Below are positions 21,926-34,038 of a DNA stretch of 64,000 nucleotides, in pieces. The notes beneath the pieces are model-generated. The model was not told the DNA's origin, made no database searches, and saw only the letters and a list, made by a program, of their open reading frames with translations. Source of the DNA: Hydnum rufescens UP504 (Eukaryota > Basidiomycota > Agaricomycetes > Cantharellales > Hydnaceae). Positions within the stretch are counted from its first letter, which is position 1, and each line of letters begins with the position of its first letter. The DNA is taken from NCBI GenBank assembly GCA_014904985.1, contig MU128950.1, positions 268,721-332,720 of the forward strand, written 5' to 3'. A program made the translations under genes and the position numbers.

Positions 21926-23648
21926 TTAGATGTCATCCCATACACTTTCAACCCATCTACAAGCATCTTCTACCTCGTGAGTAATCTCATCTAGCGCCCC
22001 CGCGAGCGTCGGATCCTCGAAGCCTTGTATTCGCGGGGATGTTTTATCACCCACAGCTCCCTCTGTCCGAACGTCGCGCACATTATCCTTGGGAAAGTAT
22101 CCACTCCGTCCAGTGCGCAGAACATGAGGTCCAGTAATACTATCGCCCGCAACGGCATCCCTGCGCAACAAGACACGTTTCCCGATCGCTTCGATGGCCC
22201 TCTTCATCAGGACCTTGAAGACGGGATCCTCCGTGCGCACGATACGCCGCACGTCTGCACGTATGCGTGCCTCCCAATCCTCGCCAGAGGCAGGAACAGC
22301 AGTCCCACCATCCATGGCAGACAAAGAAGAGACCTGTGCCATGGTGTGGTAAGCATGCACCACTTCATCTTCGAGGTATATGAGTTTCGTCTCTGCTTCG
22401 GCGTGTCCACCACGGTCTATCTCACTATTGAGCAACACCCAGATCCGTCTTGTGAAGTCGCTATCCTTGGCATCTGAAGATGATGTTGAAGAAACTGCTG
22501 GCGGCACCCTGGGCAATAAGAGACGAAGACAAACACAGACAACGACCGCCTGCAAGAGGTTCTGTATGCGGAAGAGAGTTGGGGAGGAGAGTAGAAAAGG
22601 CGGGGGGAGGACGTTGTCTGGTACAGAGGTCGATGGCGAAAGCGCCCCAGTGTCGGGAGGATATTCCGTTAACGGAGGTTTCGTGATAGATATAGCAATG
22701 GGCGACCCAAGAGATCTGATGAGATGATACACCCACGCAGGGGAGAGTGCATTTAATTCACTGGATAGCGTTATCCTGGGGGCATCTGTCGGTCCAGCAG
22801 AGACCCATCGATGCCAAGGACCCCGGACGCCAATGATGCCACCATACAGCCGCATGACGAGCTCCCTCTCCCTCCGCTTGGCCTCTGCGACGACGAGTTC
22901 ACGAAGATCCCCGTCACTGAGATTGGCGATGGCAAAATCATGCAAGTCCGAGGTCATCTCTTCTATCAGCTGGAGTATTGCACGGACTGTGCGGACAACC
23001 ATGTGAGGTAGATCAGCTTCAAGAATAGTAGACTCCGTGTCAAACAACAGTGCATCGACTTCGGCGTCTCGAGCAGGCGAACAGCGCTGACGTAACTCCT
23101 CCAAGATGGTGCGAATGTGATTGATTGCAGATCGCAAAGGATGTGAGCTTGGTGACAATGGCCCATCAAGAGTTACCATGACTGGATTGGTAGTAGGGAG
23201 CACAGCCCCTAGAACCGTATACAGATCTTTGTACAAGAGCGAGAGGCGATTGATCACTGTTCCCGAGACCTCAGAAGAAAGCGAGAGTAGAGCCTAGTGA
23301 TGCACATATATCAAACGAGAAGGCGCCCTGAAAGAGGCGACAGTAGCCTACTTCCTCCCAAAATGCCCGCATAACCATGAGAGAGATATGCTCATCCAAT
23401 GTCTTCACAGCTTTGGGCTTGGACGCCCCATATGTGCTGTCTGAGAACACAGAGGCAAGACTCTTCCCGGGTGGAAGAACGCGAAGAGGCTGAGTGGCCA
23501 GAAGGTGGAGGAGATGCGCATCGTTCAGTTTGTCGTGATAATCGTGTGGCAGAGCGAATGGAGGCTTCCACGGCTCGACACCTGCGAGCTGGTGATCGAA
23601 ATGCACGCCCCTGAAGTCGGCCGACATCGCACTCACTAAATTCGGCAT
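21926..23648 (-). CDS. TCP11/SOK1-like protein, 2 exons
   Basis: Member of the T-complex 11 family; yeast SOK1 suppresses loss of cAMP-dependent kinase. Exon 1 (23648-23352) encodes MPNLVSAMSADFRG..., KLNDAHLLHLLATQPLRVLPP and HISLMVMRAFWEE. Exon 2 starts at 23293 (ALLSLSSEVSGTVINRLSLLYKDLY). Family marks are AFWEE followed by a helical region, QRCSPARDAEVDALL (LCAPARD-like box), and LIEEMTSDLHDFAIANL followed by the charged EAKRRERELVMRL stretch. About 540 residues, with a C-terminal WVESVWDDI. The start may be the second ATG at 23627 (MSADFRG). It is convergent with the metal carrier (about 125 bp apart) and almost abuts the NIPA gene at its 5' end. Confidence 0.82.
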
Positions 23649-23670
23649 TGGCCGCGGTCCTACGCGTCAG

Positions 23671-26055
23671 ATGGCCTCACTGGCGGTACTAGGACTGGCC
23701 TCTGCGGTGGTAATTATGGCCATTCCAGCGGACCCCATCTCGGCACCTGGTACCCGGACGTCGTCCCAGCAGGGAGTATCAAGTAAGCTTCATTAGTGGT
23801 CGTGTACTACCGTGGGTTCTGATAGCGCGTATTCGCAGCCCTCTACTCGCATTTATCATAGGTATATAGATTTCTCTTCTATTGATGTGTATGCTGCTAC
23901 TAATATTTCGCTTGGTAGGTTTATTTATAATTCTTCTCGCTTCGCTGTTGAATGCGGGTAGGGCGTACCCCATGCGCGACACATGCGCTATATTCTCATA
24001 ATTTCTTGTAATTGTAGGCGGGCTAAATCTAACGAAGCTTGACCATGTCCGTGCACCTGCTCTTCGGTTTACTACCTTCTCTGCTGACGGAATGCACAGG
24101 TCCGCACCATGGCTATTCCCAGGGCCTCGAGAAGAAAAGATTTCATGAGGCCATTATGGGTACTCGGTATGACACTATACATGTGAGTCCACCATTCCTC
24201 TCGTTCGTTTTATTTCTCACTGGGCCTTTCTAGTTTGTCTCAATTGATAGGATCTAGTTTGGTGTGTCAATTTTTGCTTGCAGAATCGTCTCGCAAATCC
24301 CAAATTGACATTGTTTTCCTAGGCGTTGGAATATATGCGGGCTGGTACGGCTTTTATATACTATGGAGACTCCTGAAGCACCTAATTTATGGCACCGCGA
24401 AGAATATGTGGCCCCACTTGGCTCATCATCCTTGATATTCAACTTCTTATTCGCAAGTTTACTTATTGTGTGTCATTATCCCCCTTATTCAATCAATAGC
24501 CTCGACTTACGCTTTGTTTGACAGGGGACCCCAGTAACTAAGACTGACATTTACGTGCGTCAATCTCACAAGCGCCCCCAAATTTTGAGCCTGAACCTTT
24601 GAGAATGTATCTCAGGGCACCGCCGTGGTGATTCTCGGGGTGATTGGGATTGTAGCCTTCGGCTCAATAAACTCTGGGCTAAAGGAGGAATTCTCTCTCG
24701 AGGTGCTCAGGCACCTTTGGGCTCGAGGGGGCTGGATCGGCTACTTCATCCTCATGACGACTCTGATAACGGTTCAGTATATCTGCAATGTCCAACTGGA
24801 TGCCGTGTACGCTGCACGCTCTGAAATATCCGTTTTGCCAACACATCGTCCTTCTCGACCAGTCGCTCCCGTAGGATATGTGGCCAAGGCGGCTGCGATG
24901 TGGGACTCATTGATGAGGAAGCTAAGGGATATATTAGAGGCGTGGACTGCTCCCAAGGACGATAAGACTATTGCCTGGACGTTGGGCATTGGATGGGCTT
25001 GTGGGGGAGGTGCCATGGCTGGCGGGTCCCTAGTTTTTGCCAAAGCGACGTGGGTGATGTCTAGATTGGATTCTCCACTGGGCCCTGACGACTTCTTTCA
25101 GGGTGAAACTAATTTCTGGCTCACTCAATCACAAAAATACGGGGAATCAGGTAGGTTCTCCGTTTTTCCGCTTCGCAATCCTTTTGCTGATACCAGACAA
25201 CCCAGTTCATTCACCCCGCCGCATTTTTCACCATCTTCCTCCTTGCTCTCTCTGCCGTCTTCCAGATTATATGTCTAAATCGCGGGCTGAAAGTATACGA
25301 TAGCACGCGTATGTTCTCATCTTTTCCCATCCCCATGGTTCAATTCCCAACGTTACCTTCACGAATAGTGGTTGTTCCAATGTTCTACGCAATCTACACT
25401 GCGTCTGGGTTCCTCAACTCGCTCATTTTCATGGACGAAGTGGATGCATATCGTGGATGGGTGAGTTGACAATCCCCATAGAAATTTACAATGGTAGCCT
25501 AATTTCTCCCTGTAGACGCTCTTCGCCATTTTCGTCTCTATAGGTGTCCTGATTGGTGGTGTCGTCCTACTTACAAGCGAAAAACCCGCGCCAAAAGCTC
25601 CAGCACAAAGCGCAATCCTCAGACCTGTCCCACTAGCTGAGCGACGCGGCCGGCGGCCGAAAATCCCTTCTTCAGGTCCTACCGATGGATCTCATCCTGA
25701 AGACGAGGGCGAAGGCGAAGACGAGGATGACGCACTGAGGTTGAGCGATGACGAAGAGGACGGTACGATGTGGCAAATTGGCGATGACGACGAAGGCGCT
25801 GCGGACGCGCAAGAGCTCGTAGAGCCAGCTAGGCCCCCGCCGCCCGCGTACCATAGCCAGAGCGATGATACGCACGAGGAGGTACATCGGCTTATGGCCG
25901 AGGATGAGAATGAGGGGCATGATGAAGTTTCTCATGGGCTTGGAAGTGTTGCGCAAGCGAGAGGGTCACGGACCATCCCACCACAACCTCTGCATGTCGA
26001 TCAGGATGTCTTCGGGGATTGGGAAGATGGTGCAGTCCCTAGCCATCCTCCGTGA
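23671..26055 (+). CDS. NIPA-type magnesium transporter, many short exons
   Basis: Multi-pass Mg2+ transporter family (NIPA, DUF803). Starting at the ATG at 23671 (MASLAVLGLASAVV), splicing of short GT-AG introns gives RIRSPLLAFII|GLFIILLASLLNA|GGLNLTKLDHVRAPALR|ASRRKDFMRPLWVLGMTLYI|LSQLIGSSL|ALEYMRA|EYVAPLGSSSLIFNFLFASLLIG|TPVTKTDIY|GTAVVILGVIGIVAFGS. The next long exon holds WIGYFILMTTLITVQY and WACGGGAMAGGSLVFAKATWV; later exons give VVPMFYAIYTASGFLNSLIFMDEV and LFAIFVSIGVLIGGVVLL. The tail after 25600 is long, acidic (DEEDG, DDDEGA) and disordered, ending at TGA near 26055. The predicted eight to nine helices fit the family. The exact number of small exons near the N-terminus is my reconstruction. 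Confidence 0.85.
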
Positions 26056-26302
26056 GCCTTCCAGTTTGGAGACCACGGGTAGCCCCCCGCGTTGCTTCTA
26101 GGTTCGTTATCTTTTAATAATAATAATGAATCAGACCAAAGTATTTGGGCCTGGACTGCATAGCGATTCTGCGGACAGTTAGCCAGATGTCGAATGGGTA
26201 CATCGCTAACAGATAAGACACTGGTCTAGCAAGCAATAAAGGGGAAGTCATGACCTCTTCGGAACGAATGAAAAGGTGTGCGTGAGCGTAGTCCAGTTCG
26301 AT

Positions 26303-27549
26303 TCACTCGAAAGGGTTTGTTCTCCCAGCCTGAAAGGTATTCAACACGCGGGACAGCCTTAAAGGGAAGCGGACGAACCTGGTGGTCCCCGCCACGGTCT
26401 GGACCCTCTCGACACCCGCAGAGCCAATCGGTCCACCACCGCCCAGTCTCCGCCTCCTCATCGAGCGTTTTCCCACCTGGAGGCAGTGAGTCTGAGGAAC
26501 TGCGGGTGTTCTGCATGTCCCTCACGGGACTAGGTGGCCGACGTCCACTAAGGGGTAGCCCAAGCGGTTTTGGTGTCGGATAACGAAGTGGACGACCAGT
26601 GGAAGGAGCCGATCGCTCCTTTTCAAGTGGCTGGTCTCGAAAGGGATTTTCAGCTGCCCTGTCAGTGAATGGATTTGCCGTCGAATGTTGACTCTTCGGG
26701 GAGCCCCCGCTGCCTGGGGCGAGCGGTGTATGAGAATGGGGGGTGACAGTGGAGACGGATGAATCGGAGACATGCGAGTCTTGAGAGCCTCTAGCCTTGT
26801 GCCGTACCCTACTAAGAGGAATTTTAGGCTCCTCGTCCTCGTCCTCTTCTTCGTCGTCCAAACCCGTCCTTCGAGAGGTCTCACCGTCATTGTGAAGAGG
26901 ATGGGACCCGGGAGCCGGTCTTCGATACCGCGACCCACTGCTGCCACCGTTCCAGAACAAAGAGCCGCGTCGCGTGACATTTGTTCGTACGGCGGAGGCG
27001 TCTTGTGGCGGTATGTTAGTAGTTTGACTCTCCCTCGCAACCCTACGTCTTTCTTTCTCTATTTCCTCCCATCGCCTGAGATTCTGCTCCAGAAAACACA
27101 CGGGCATGCATGTGCAAATTGAGTGACGACTGTGGGTGCAGTAAGACCATGGATGAATACCGCACCTCGACTACTCTACGCTCTTCAATGACTTCATCCG
27201 CAGCGGGAGGATATCTAATAGACTGTTCGGTCTCAAAAGTCTCCTGAAGAGGATCCGCAGACGGTGGCCTCCTTATGCTATGTTCCGGGTGTACTGGACT
27301 TTGCAAGTCCTCCTCGTCTATGGTATCGTCGACATGGAACGTTGCGCGACCCTTACCCTTCCATGGCGACGGGGATTTGGATGGCACGGGTGGGGAAAGC
27401 TCTTCTGGTGACGCGGTGCGTTGGGTAGCCGGAATTTCTTCCCACCCCGCGGCAAGGGACACGTCTTGGATGGGCGAGTTGGTGAAGGCAGAGTCCGCGA
27501 GCAATTGGGGTGATGGGTGGGTCATTTCACACCCCAGAGAGGTTTGCAA
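26303..27549 (-). CDS. Conserved disordered protein with C-terminal AGRTNPFE, 3 exons
   Basis: Function unknown; a low-complexity basidiomycete family. Exon 1 runs from an ATG at 27549 or 27525 (MTHPSPQLL) to 27166, exon 2 is 27083-26379, exon 3 is 26329-26303. Exon 1 is acidic (DDTIDEEDLQSP). After the first splice comes a charged helix, NLRRWEEIEKERRRVARES, then Ser/Pro/Arg-rich sequence with DDEEEDEDEEPK. A conserved end WWTDWLCGCREGPDRGGDHQ is joined by the last intron to AGRTNPFE and TGA. The nine-codon last exon is easily missed: reading through the intron would give an unrelated tail. The Trp/Cys-rich WLCGC motif could be palmitoylated; that is a guess. Confidence 0.72.
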
Positions 27550-27797
27550 GCTCCAGAGAAGCCAAGGTAAAGCAGAGAAACCGATTGACGTTAACGGTGA
27601 CTATGCGGACGCTGCCGAACATCCAAGGAAACAGGGAAATGAATGCAGGAGCGATGATATAAATAAACCAAATAAGCCATTACAAAGATAGAGCTTTAAG
27701 TCCGTCGGAGAGCGGAGAGCGAAGGATTGCGAGGGACAGCCGTAGACGATATGGGGCAACTACCATAATAACCTCCAAAAGGCCCCAGAGACAAATC

Positions 27798-29281
27798 CTA
27801 TACCCTCCCAGGTCTCCTCTGCCTACTGCGTTGCTGGTAATCGTCTTCATCCTGCGACGATGGATGGACGAGTGCCTCTTCCATACTGTCCGCGTCAGTG
27901 TCGTCGGTGTACTTGTTTCTCAGCCCCGAGGCTTTGGCGGCTGCGTAGAGCATCCCGGTCTGCGACGTCTCCAACGGAGGATAGTCCTGATCCCTGTACC
28001 CACCGCGAACGTTACCAGATTGCGAGGGTAGGGAAAGCAGAGATGCGCGTGCCTGTTCCCTCATGGAGAGAATATTATTCCGCATAGCCTCCTAGTGGAC
28101 CCGGGAATTGGTTGTCAACAACAGACGAGCACTAGTGTGTCTGGTAAAGGAATAAAAACGGACTTGTTCGCGCCAATATTGAGCTCGTTTCTCTTGTTCA
28201 GTTTCTCGTGATCGCCGATGAATCATGAAAAGGGTGATGAGAATCGCAAGCATGGCTTGATCAAACGTGATTTCAGCCCAAGAAAAACACAAATGACGCA
28301 GAGGCCTACATCCAACAATGCCAGCACAAACAACGGCATAGACCCATGTTGACACGTGTTTTGACGCTGAAGCTGACGGCCCGCACTGGCCACTCAGAGC
28401 GCAGTTGTCAGATGTGCACCTGGCCAGGGAAAGAGTCAGGGTGGGGTGACGGGCACCAAATATACCACTCACTCCTTGTCAGCAGTACAACTCGCCCCAA
28501 CGCCAGCTCATTCACACACAGTTTCTGCGTGGAATCGCAATACATGCCATTTTTACAATTATCACTGCAAGATGGTCAGCGGGGACAATCCAGGAGGCGA
28601 GTCTTATCTCCTACCGCGAGACGATATTTATGTATTGGGAACCAGTGGCTTGATCGTACACAATGTACGGGACATTTTCCACTATACACGTCGACCCAAG
28701 AGTCGCATTCGCCCACCTGATTCGGGTCGATAGTGGTCAGAGCCAGTTCTCCATAGGGCTCAGAAACCGCACACACATGCACTGGAAGTTGAGACAGACA
28801 GATCCATTATAATTCCGAGGCCCGCCGAGCTGGCTTGCATCAGGTGGTGGCTCACATTCATCTGTAACGGATCAGCGGTATGAGGGCTCCCCCGACAACG
28901 AGGCAAGAGGACAGCAGCGACGCCTTGCAAATAATACATACCGTCTCGATTCAACTGGCAGGGACTGCCGACGGGAAGCAGAGACAGGCACGCGTCCTCC
29001 TCATCCGGACAGAACGTCGAGGAAGAGCACTTTGGTGGAAAGTGATCCAACTTGTAACCGAGGGGATACTCGTCCCGCCTGCAGCCCTTGTGGGCGCATG
29101 TGTTATTACTGGCACAAAACATCGTGGGGCCGCAGTTGGACGAGAGCTGATACGTTCCGTGTGCCAGCTTGATCGCAGCTTGAGAACAATTCTGCCCGAA
29201 TGTATATGTGGTCCGCGCATCTATCGTGTAGAAAAGGGTGGGGAGAGAGGAGAGGTAGAGCAGAGACGTCGTAAGGAGCAT
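27798..29281 (-). CDS. Cysteine-rich single-pass membrane protein, with an apparent frameshift
   Basis: A secreted-type N-terminus (MLLTTSLLYLSSLPTLFY) leads into a Cys-rich ectodomain: FGQNCSQ, SSNCGPTMFCASNNTCAHKGCRRDEYPLGY, PPKCSSSTFCPDEEDACLSLLPVGSPCQLNRD, then after introns ECEPPPDASQLGG, CLNFQC and WANATLGSTCIVENVPY, then DNCKNGMYCDSTQKLC. A single TM follows (TWVYAVVCAGIVG joined to MLAILITLFMIHRR), then a cytoplasmic tail KRAQYWREQ|EAMRNNILSMREQARASLLSLP. All introns found are GT-AG. Near 28505-28515 the frame of DSTQKLCV does not continue into ASCTADKE without one extra base, so there is either a one-base deletion, a sequence error, or splicing I did not see. Family known to me from agaricomycetes, function unknown. 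Confidence 0.7.
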
Positions 29282-29490
29282 CGCTCGCTTGATTGCTGGT
29301 GATGGTGATGGTGATGAGAATGAGGATTAAAGAAATGAGAGTGCTAGCCGTACGTTGCTGCGGGACCAAAAAAGCTGTTACGACATGGGACCTGCCGGCA
29401 TGTAATTACAACACGCCTCACCAACAAAGTTGCGTGGGGTCCGAAAAAATAGATATATATGGTAACATCTAGGGGAATGACTGGGGGTGA
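29282..29490. other. Spacer with (GATGGT)-type simple repeat
   Basis: Contains a short tandem run of GATGGTGATGGTGATG-type trinucleotides at about 29297-29317, in the promoter side of the Cys-rich gene. The SSL1 stop codon lies at 29491-29493. Confidence 0.4.
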
Positions 29491-31172
29491 CTAGCTACAA
29501 CCAGGGCACACGTGCAAGACAGAGTGCACAAATTCATCGCAGTCCGAGCAGAAATCTTTTTGGCAATCAGGACAACCATAGCGTCCCACTGGACTGACAC
29601 CCGACGCAGATCCATCTGATAGAGTAACCCTTGGCACCGGGAAGGCGAGAGAGCATCCCCCACATGTTTCGGGAGCAGCATCTGCAATTGTGGTCCTAAG
29701 ACATTTTTACATGAAGTTACCATCCATTCATAGGATTCTTGATAGCAGGATCGGTCTTATCTACCTCGCTTGATAAGGTTTGACCGGAAATAGGTGGTGA
29801 TAACTTCGTGCCAAATGTGGGGAACTGACAATCATCAGCCCGCAAATATCACAATCCGTCGGCACATCGCACAGCTTGGCCAGACACCGCGGACACAGGT
29901 ATCCATGTCGCTTGAGCTCGGAGTGACACACGCAGAGGCTTGGCGCCGACGACTCGGGAATACGCGTCGGAAAGCCCATGATGAGAAGATCAGAAGATGG
30001 GTTGGAAGACAGGGCCGAACCCCCTGTGCTTGGGTTAGCCCGTTGTGCGGGGGGCGGTATCGCCTCAAACAGTAAATCCCGATAATGGCCCTCGTTAAGG
30101 GCGACACCAAATGCACCTATATATCGGAAATTAAGAGTATACGACGTAAAACAAGATGGAGGGTGACTCGCCACCCGTCTTGTTGCACAAGTCCCTGCAT
30201 ATCTTCATTTCAGCCGCAAGAGCCACAACACTGACCCGAACCTTGTCTGATATGGCCGCTTGAACAGTGTCATGAATATTGCCAGGATCGCAGGTGGTTA
30301 GAGAGCCGAAGAGAATCAATACCTCTCTTGAAGAATGCGCTGGGAGATGGCTGTGATATCTGCTCAGGAACGAAGAGGAAGACTGAATGACAACAGCATG
30401 CTTTCTCACTTCATGCTGCTGCGGGCCATCTCAAGGGCGTTCTGCAGACTGGGCTCGCCGTCTGGTAGCAGTTTATCCCGATCAGAAATAGTTTTCAGAA
30501 TTTCCTGAGGATTCCCTACGCCTTGGATAAGTAATTCTTATATATTACTCACACAACATGGATTACCTGTCATATCACCAATCTTTTCGCCCAGCCCCCC
30601 TCGCATACCGATAATGCCGACTTGTCCGAGGGGATTTTGATCAAACCACTCAACAATGAACTCACGAGTATATTGGAGCGTAAGGTCGAAACGCGTAGGG
30701 CGCATGTCACGATCGAGCATGGAGGAGGAGAGGTCGATTAAGATAACAAGATGCCTTATTATAGTCCTTCGGATTGCTCCTGTGGGGGCCAGTAGCCTGA
30801 AATCATAAATTTAGGGATTAACAATGTGGCTGAAGAAGAATCATATCTCCTGCCTTCTCCGCCTCCCTCGGGCGAGTAGATCTTCTACGGCATTCTGCAA
30901 ACTGCCGCCTTCATCTTCCTGAACTGCGTCCCATGTCCGGGTATAGGTGGCCTCCCAGGAATACCCCTACGATGGAGCGTCAGTGAGATTCAACGGCCCG
31001 CCATAATCGATACACGCACATCTTTCCCACCGAGACCCATATCGCGATTCTTTGGGAGTTCCTTCCCTTTAGTTTTCCCGGTGTGCTTCCGGCCACCATC
31101 GTAATCATCGACGTCAACTTCCTCATCATAGTCCGAATCAGAGAGATCGAGGTTGGAACGATTTGGCGGCAT
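29491..31172 (-). CDS. SSL1: TFIIH core subunit p44/SSL1, about 8 exons
   Basis: Component of TFIIH, needed for RNA polymerase II initiation and nucleotide excision repair; it regulates the XPD/Rad3 helicase. Exon 1 (31172-31020) is acidic ([27 protein letters not shown]). Next are [19 protein letters not shown] and the von Willebrand A-type domain: [21 protein letters not shown] (MIDAS DxSxS), [48 protein letters not shown]. Then come [28 protein letters not shown] and [48 protein letters not shown]. The C-terminal C4-type zinc finger is [42 protein letters not shown], ending TAG at 29491. All zinc-binding cysteines are present. Middle exon borders are approximate. Confidence 0.94.
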
Positions 31173-32740
31173 TTTCCGATGTAAAGAGGTGAGCGGGGGA
31201 TGGCTGTGCATCTTGAGAACTCTCCATCGCATCGATTCACAGCGTGGCCATTGTGGTGTGATCTTCTGGCTCAAAGACCGTAACGCTTCACAGTATGTGT
31301 TTCCATCACTTCTGTGTTGTTAAAAAAATTTTCGAATTCAGAATTGGTCCCTCTTCTTTGGGGAAGGGAAGAACATGGGAAACAGACCATCTAGAGTGGC
31401 TTTTCCATACGTGTTGTCCAAGCCCCTGATGCTCTATCATGATCGGAATTTTTCTAGCCATCAGCCACTCACCTATTCAGCCCATTCAGCATACTTTTTT
31501 TAACCCTCTAATGCCCATAGAAGGCAGTGCCTAGGCCACTTGAGATCAACTGGCTCAGGCACAAAGCTGAATGCGCATTTCAGTGAGGGAAAAGGAAATT
31601 AGGATTGTGATGCAGGATTCTCAAAGCCACTCGGGAGGCTATGGCTTGGTGCACTCATTTGACAGCAAGGTAGCATGAAGCCGTGATTTTATAGTCAAAG
31701 CGAAAGAGACAAATTGAAATGGAGGATCGTATGTTGGGTTGCCTGAAAAGCTGATTCGCCTTCCGAGGGCGACAAAGAACCTGTGAGGCATATTGAGATT
31801 TTGAATAGATCAGAGGGTTTCAATTCACCCTATAAAGATTTTCCTCCTTGGGCGGTGTAACCTGAGGATACTCGGACGGAAACAGGGCGTTCTATTGAAT
31901 CCAATACATCTTGTCGAATAGAAAGCACGAATCACCTGAAAAGAACTGCATTCATATTAGAGCGGTCAGTAGAGGGACTTGTTATCAAGGACAGGCCAAA
32001 GCACGATTCAGTGTGCTTGCTGATCATAATGGAATGAGTGACTCGTGTGAGTTCCATACGTCTTATTGAAGAATCCCTGAGTGTTGGTCTTCGGGAAGCA
32101 ACCAACCGGAAGTGCTGCTGGGAGTGACCTCGTGCGCCAACCCATACGGTTCAAGGGATCACATGGTGGACAAACCTGGAAGCTGGGGCGCGTTCAGTTT
32201 GCCGAGGAATCCAGAGACAGACATCGAGACTCGAAAGAATCACTCATTGTGCTCACTCTTTGCTACCTGCCTACAACCAATTCCGGAAGCCAAGGGAGAT
32301 CAATAGGCAATGGCTTCGACACATAGAGGATCAATCAACAAGAGAGTATGGTCACATTAGCCAAGACTGCAGCACGCGATTCGAGTATTATATAGTATGG
32401 CCTGAAATCGTGGTTCGAATCTTAAAGTCTAGTTTGTACAACTCCCTTAATCAGCAGACAGTGGAGTGATAGGGGTCCCAAAGCTGCAGTAGGAGAGGTG
32501 CACTTCTCAGGAATTATGTGAAATACAAATACAAGATCGGAAAGCGATCCGCAGTCACGCTCCCGACCCTCCGCTAACCACTTCACTTCACACTTCCCTT
32601 CTTGGCGCACACAAGCACTTTGGGTTGACGTTGGCTCCGGAATGCACGTGATTTGGACGTATGCCGCTCTGATTACACAGAGCCGCGCGAAGAGTCGGGG
32701 GACATTTGACGTTGGACGAGGCGGAGTTCCAGAGGCTGGT
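31173..32740. other. Intergenic, about 1.5 kb without a recognised gene
   Basis: Short frames at 32081-32326 and 32422-32830 show no family. The minus-strand frame 32588-32830 could be a downstream exon of the gene at 32748-33416, since it continues in the same direction, but no splice-supported join is clear. Confidence 0.35.
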
Positions 32741-32747
32741 GATTTCA

Positions 32748-33416
32748 TCAGAAACGGGCATTACTGTAATCCTCCAGCCAGAAGAGAAAGCGATGTATAT
32801 GGCCGTCCACCATCGCCAAGCCATCAGCACAAAGGAATTTGCCTAGATGCAGATATGATGCGATGGGTTCTAGAGCAGAAGGGAGAGAAGATAAGGCGCA
32901 GCGCAGGGTTGGACTCGCCAGACAAGGGTACGGCTTAGTTCTATAAATGTAATTTCCGTGACATGATATGTTTTGGCCATACCGTTGTGTCAATAATCCC
33001 GGCCTGACATATCCTACCCAATACAGCCACATATTCAATAGGCTTTCTTGGTGAAAATCCCCAGGATGACAGGAGATGGCCATAAACAGACGTTGACAGC
33101 CGGACCTGCACAGGAATCGGAAGCAGTCTCCCGGAGGGCCATGCGAAGCCAGAGGAAGCCAGATGAAGAAATGGAAAAAGATCGGGGCGGGCACAGTGTC
33201 CGCCCGCTGATAGATGTTGTGTCCACCTCCACATGACAGCCTGCTACCATCGCGTGAGAGTGATACTTCGAATTGACTCGTCAGCACAGGTATATTCTCA
33301 GCAGCGCAAACAATTTCCCAAATGGTCCCCCAGGCGCGCGGCTCTAGGACTCTTACCCGGAGGGGTTGTATACTGATCTGGAATTCAATGCCATTGTGCC
33401 AGAGGGCCTTAGACAA
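32748..33416 (-). CDS. Hypothetical protein with Trp-rich segments
   Basis: About 220 residues in one uninterrupted frame: MSKALWHNGIEFQISIQP, PRAWGTIWEIVCAAENIPVL, FEVSLSRDG, FFIWLPLAS, AISCHPGDFHQESLLNMWLYWVGYVRPG. The segments WHNGI, SWxxIWxxVCAAE and AISCHPGDF..NMWLYWVGY match a short protein family I recall from Rhizoctonia-type fungi, with no known role. The conserved part ends around residue 140. The remaining tail, and a possible extra intron near SRLSCGGGHN, are uncertain, so the true protein may be shorter. Confidence 0.5.
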   Translation of the reverse strand: MSKALWHNGIEFQISIQPLRVRVLEPRAWGTIWEIVCAAENIPVLTSQFEVSLSRDGSRLSCGGGHNIYQRADTVPAPIFFHFFIWLPLASHGPPGDCFRFLCRSGCQRLFMAISCHPGDFHQESLLNMWLYWVGYVRPGLLTQRYGQNISCHGNYIYRTKPYPCLASPTLRCALSSLPSALEPIASYLHLGKFLCADGLAMVDGHIHRFLFWLEDYSNARF

Positions 33417-34038
33417 TGGGATTCGTGGCCCTCACGCGGCAATAGCCCATGCACCTGGGGTGCGCCAGGCGTGTGAACCCGTGCCCCAGCAATGTTGGCA
33501 GTGGCACTGTCTCCGTGTCAAATTCGCACTAGAATTTCTGTCCCCAGCAGGGCTGGAACCCGTTGTCGTCGCCGTCGTTGGTGATCCCAACAAGGCCCTT
33601 GGCGAGATAACCCTTGGCAATTGAGAACCGTGTATCCACGTGATCGGATTTTTGGGTCCGCTAGATTTATATTGGTTAGCTCGTTTGGCACCCCTGTCTC
33701 CTCAATCCTTTCCTCGCTGTCCCCCATATCCTCAACCACCCTCGCCTCACGGAAGTACTACCACTTCTTCCCTCTCTCTCCCCCCCCCTCTACGACTTCT
33801 GGGTGTATTCTCCCGAACTCGGATTCCAACTGGGCCCGCTTTTCCCAAGCACTTCCTCCCGCCCCCGCGTCCTATCCCGCATATTTGCGTTCGCTTAGTG
33901 CCATTTCGGCCCATCAGTTCGCCATAATCTTTATCTAGCCTTACCCGCTTTCTCCTGTGGCCGTGCCTTCGCGCTGCTTCCTCTCACCTTGTAATATATA
34001 TACATCCTGACCCAGCCTTCTAGCTGTCCCTTGCCGTC
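33417..34038. promoter_or_regulatory. Promoter region of the Rab gene with CT-rich tract
   Basis: A pyrimidine-rich stretch (about 33695-33800, including CCTCTCTCTCCCCCCCCCTC) lies upstream of the Rab start codon at 34039. CT-rich promoters are common in expressed fungal genes. No other gene is seen. Confidence 0.4.

Noticed and set aside
27620..27797. Continuation of the Cys-rich membrane protein into the AGRTNPFE protein as one gene
   Set aside because: The membrane protein ends with its own stop near 27798, and the downstream frame opens with its own ATG and has a different family end, so they are two genes.
32380..32420. tRNA-like GGTTCGAATC near 32411
   Set aside because: No matching acceptor stem, D-arm or anticodon arm can be folded around it.
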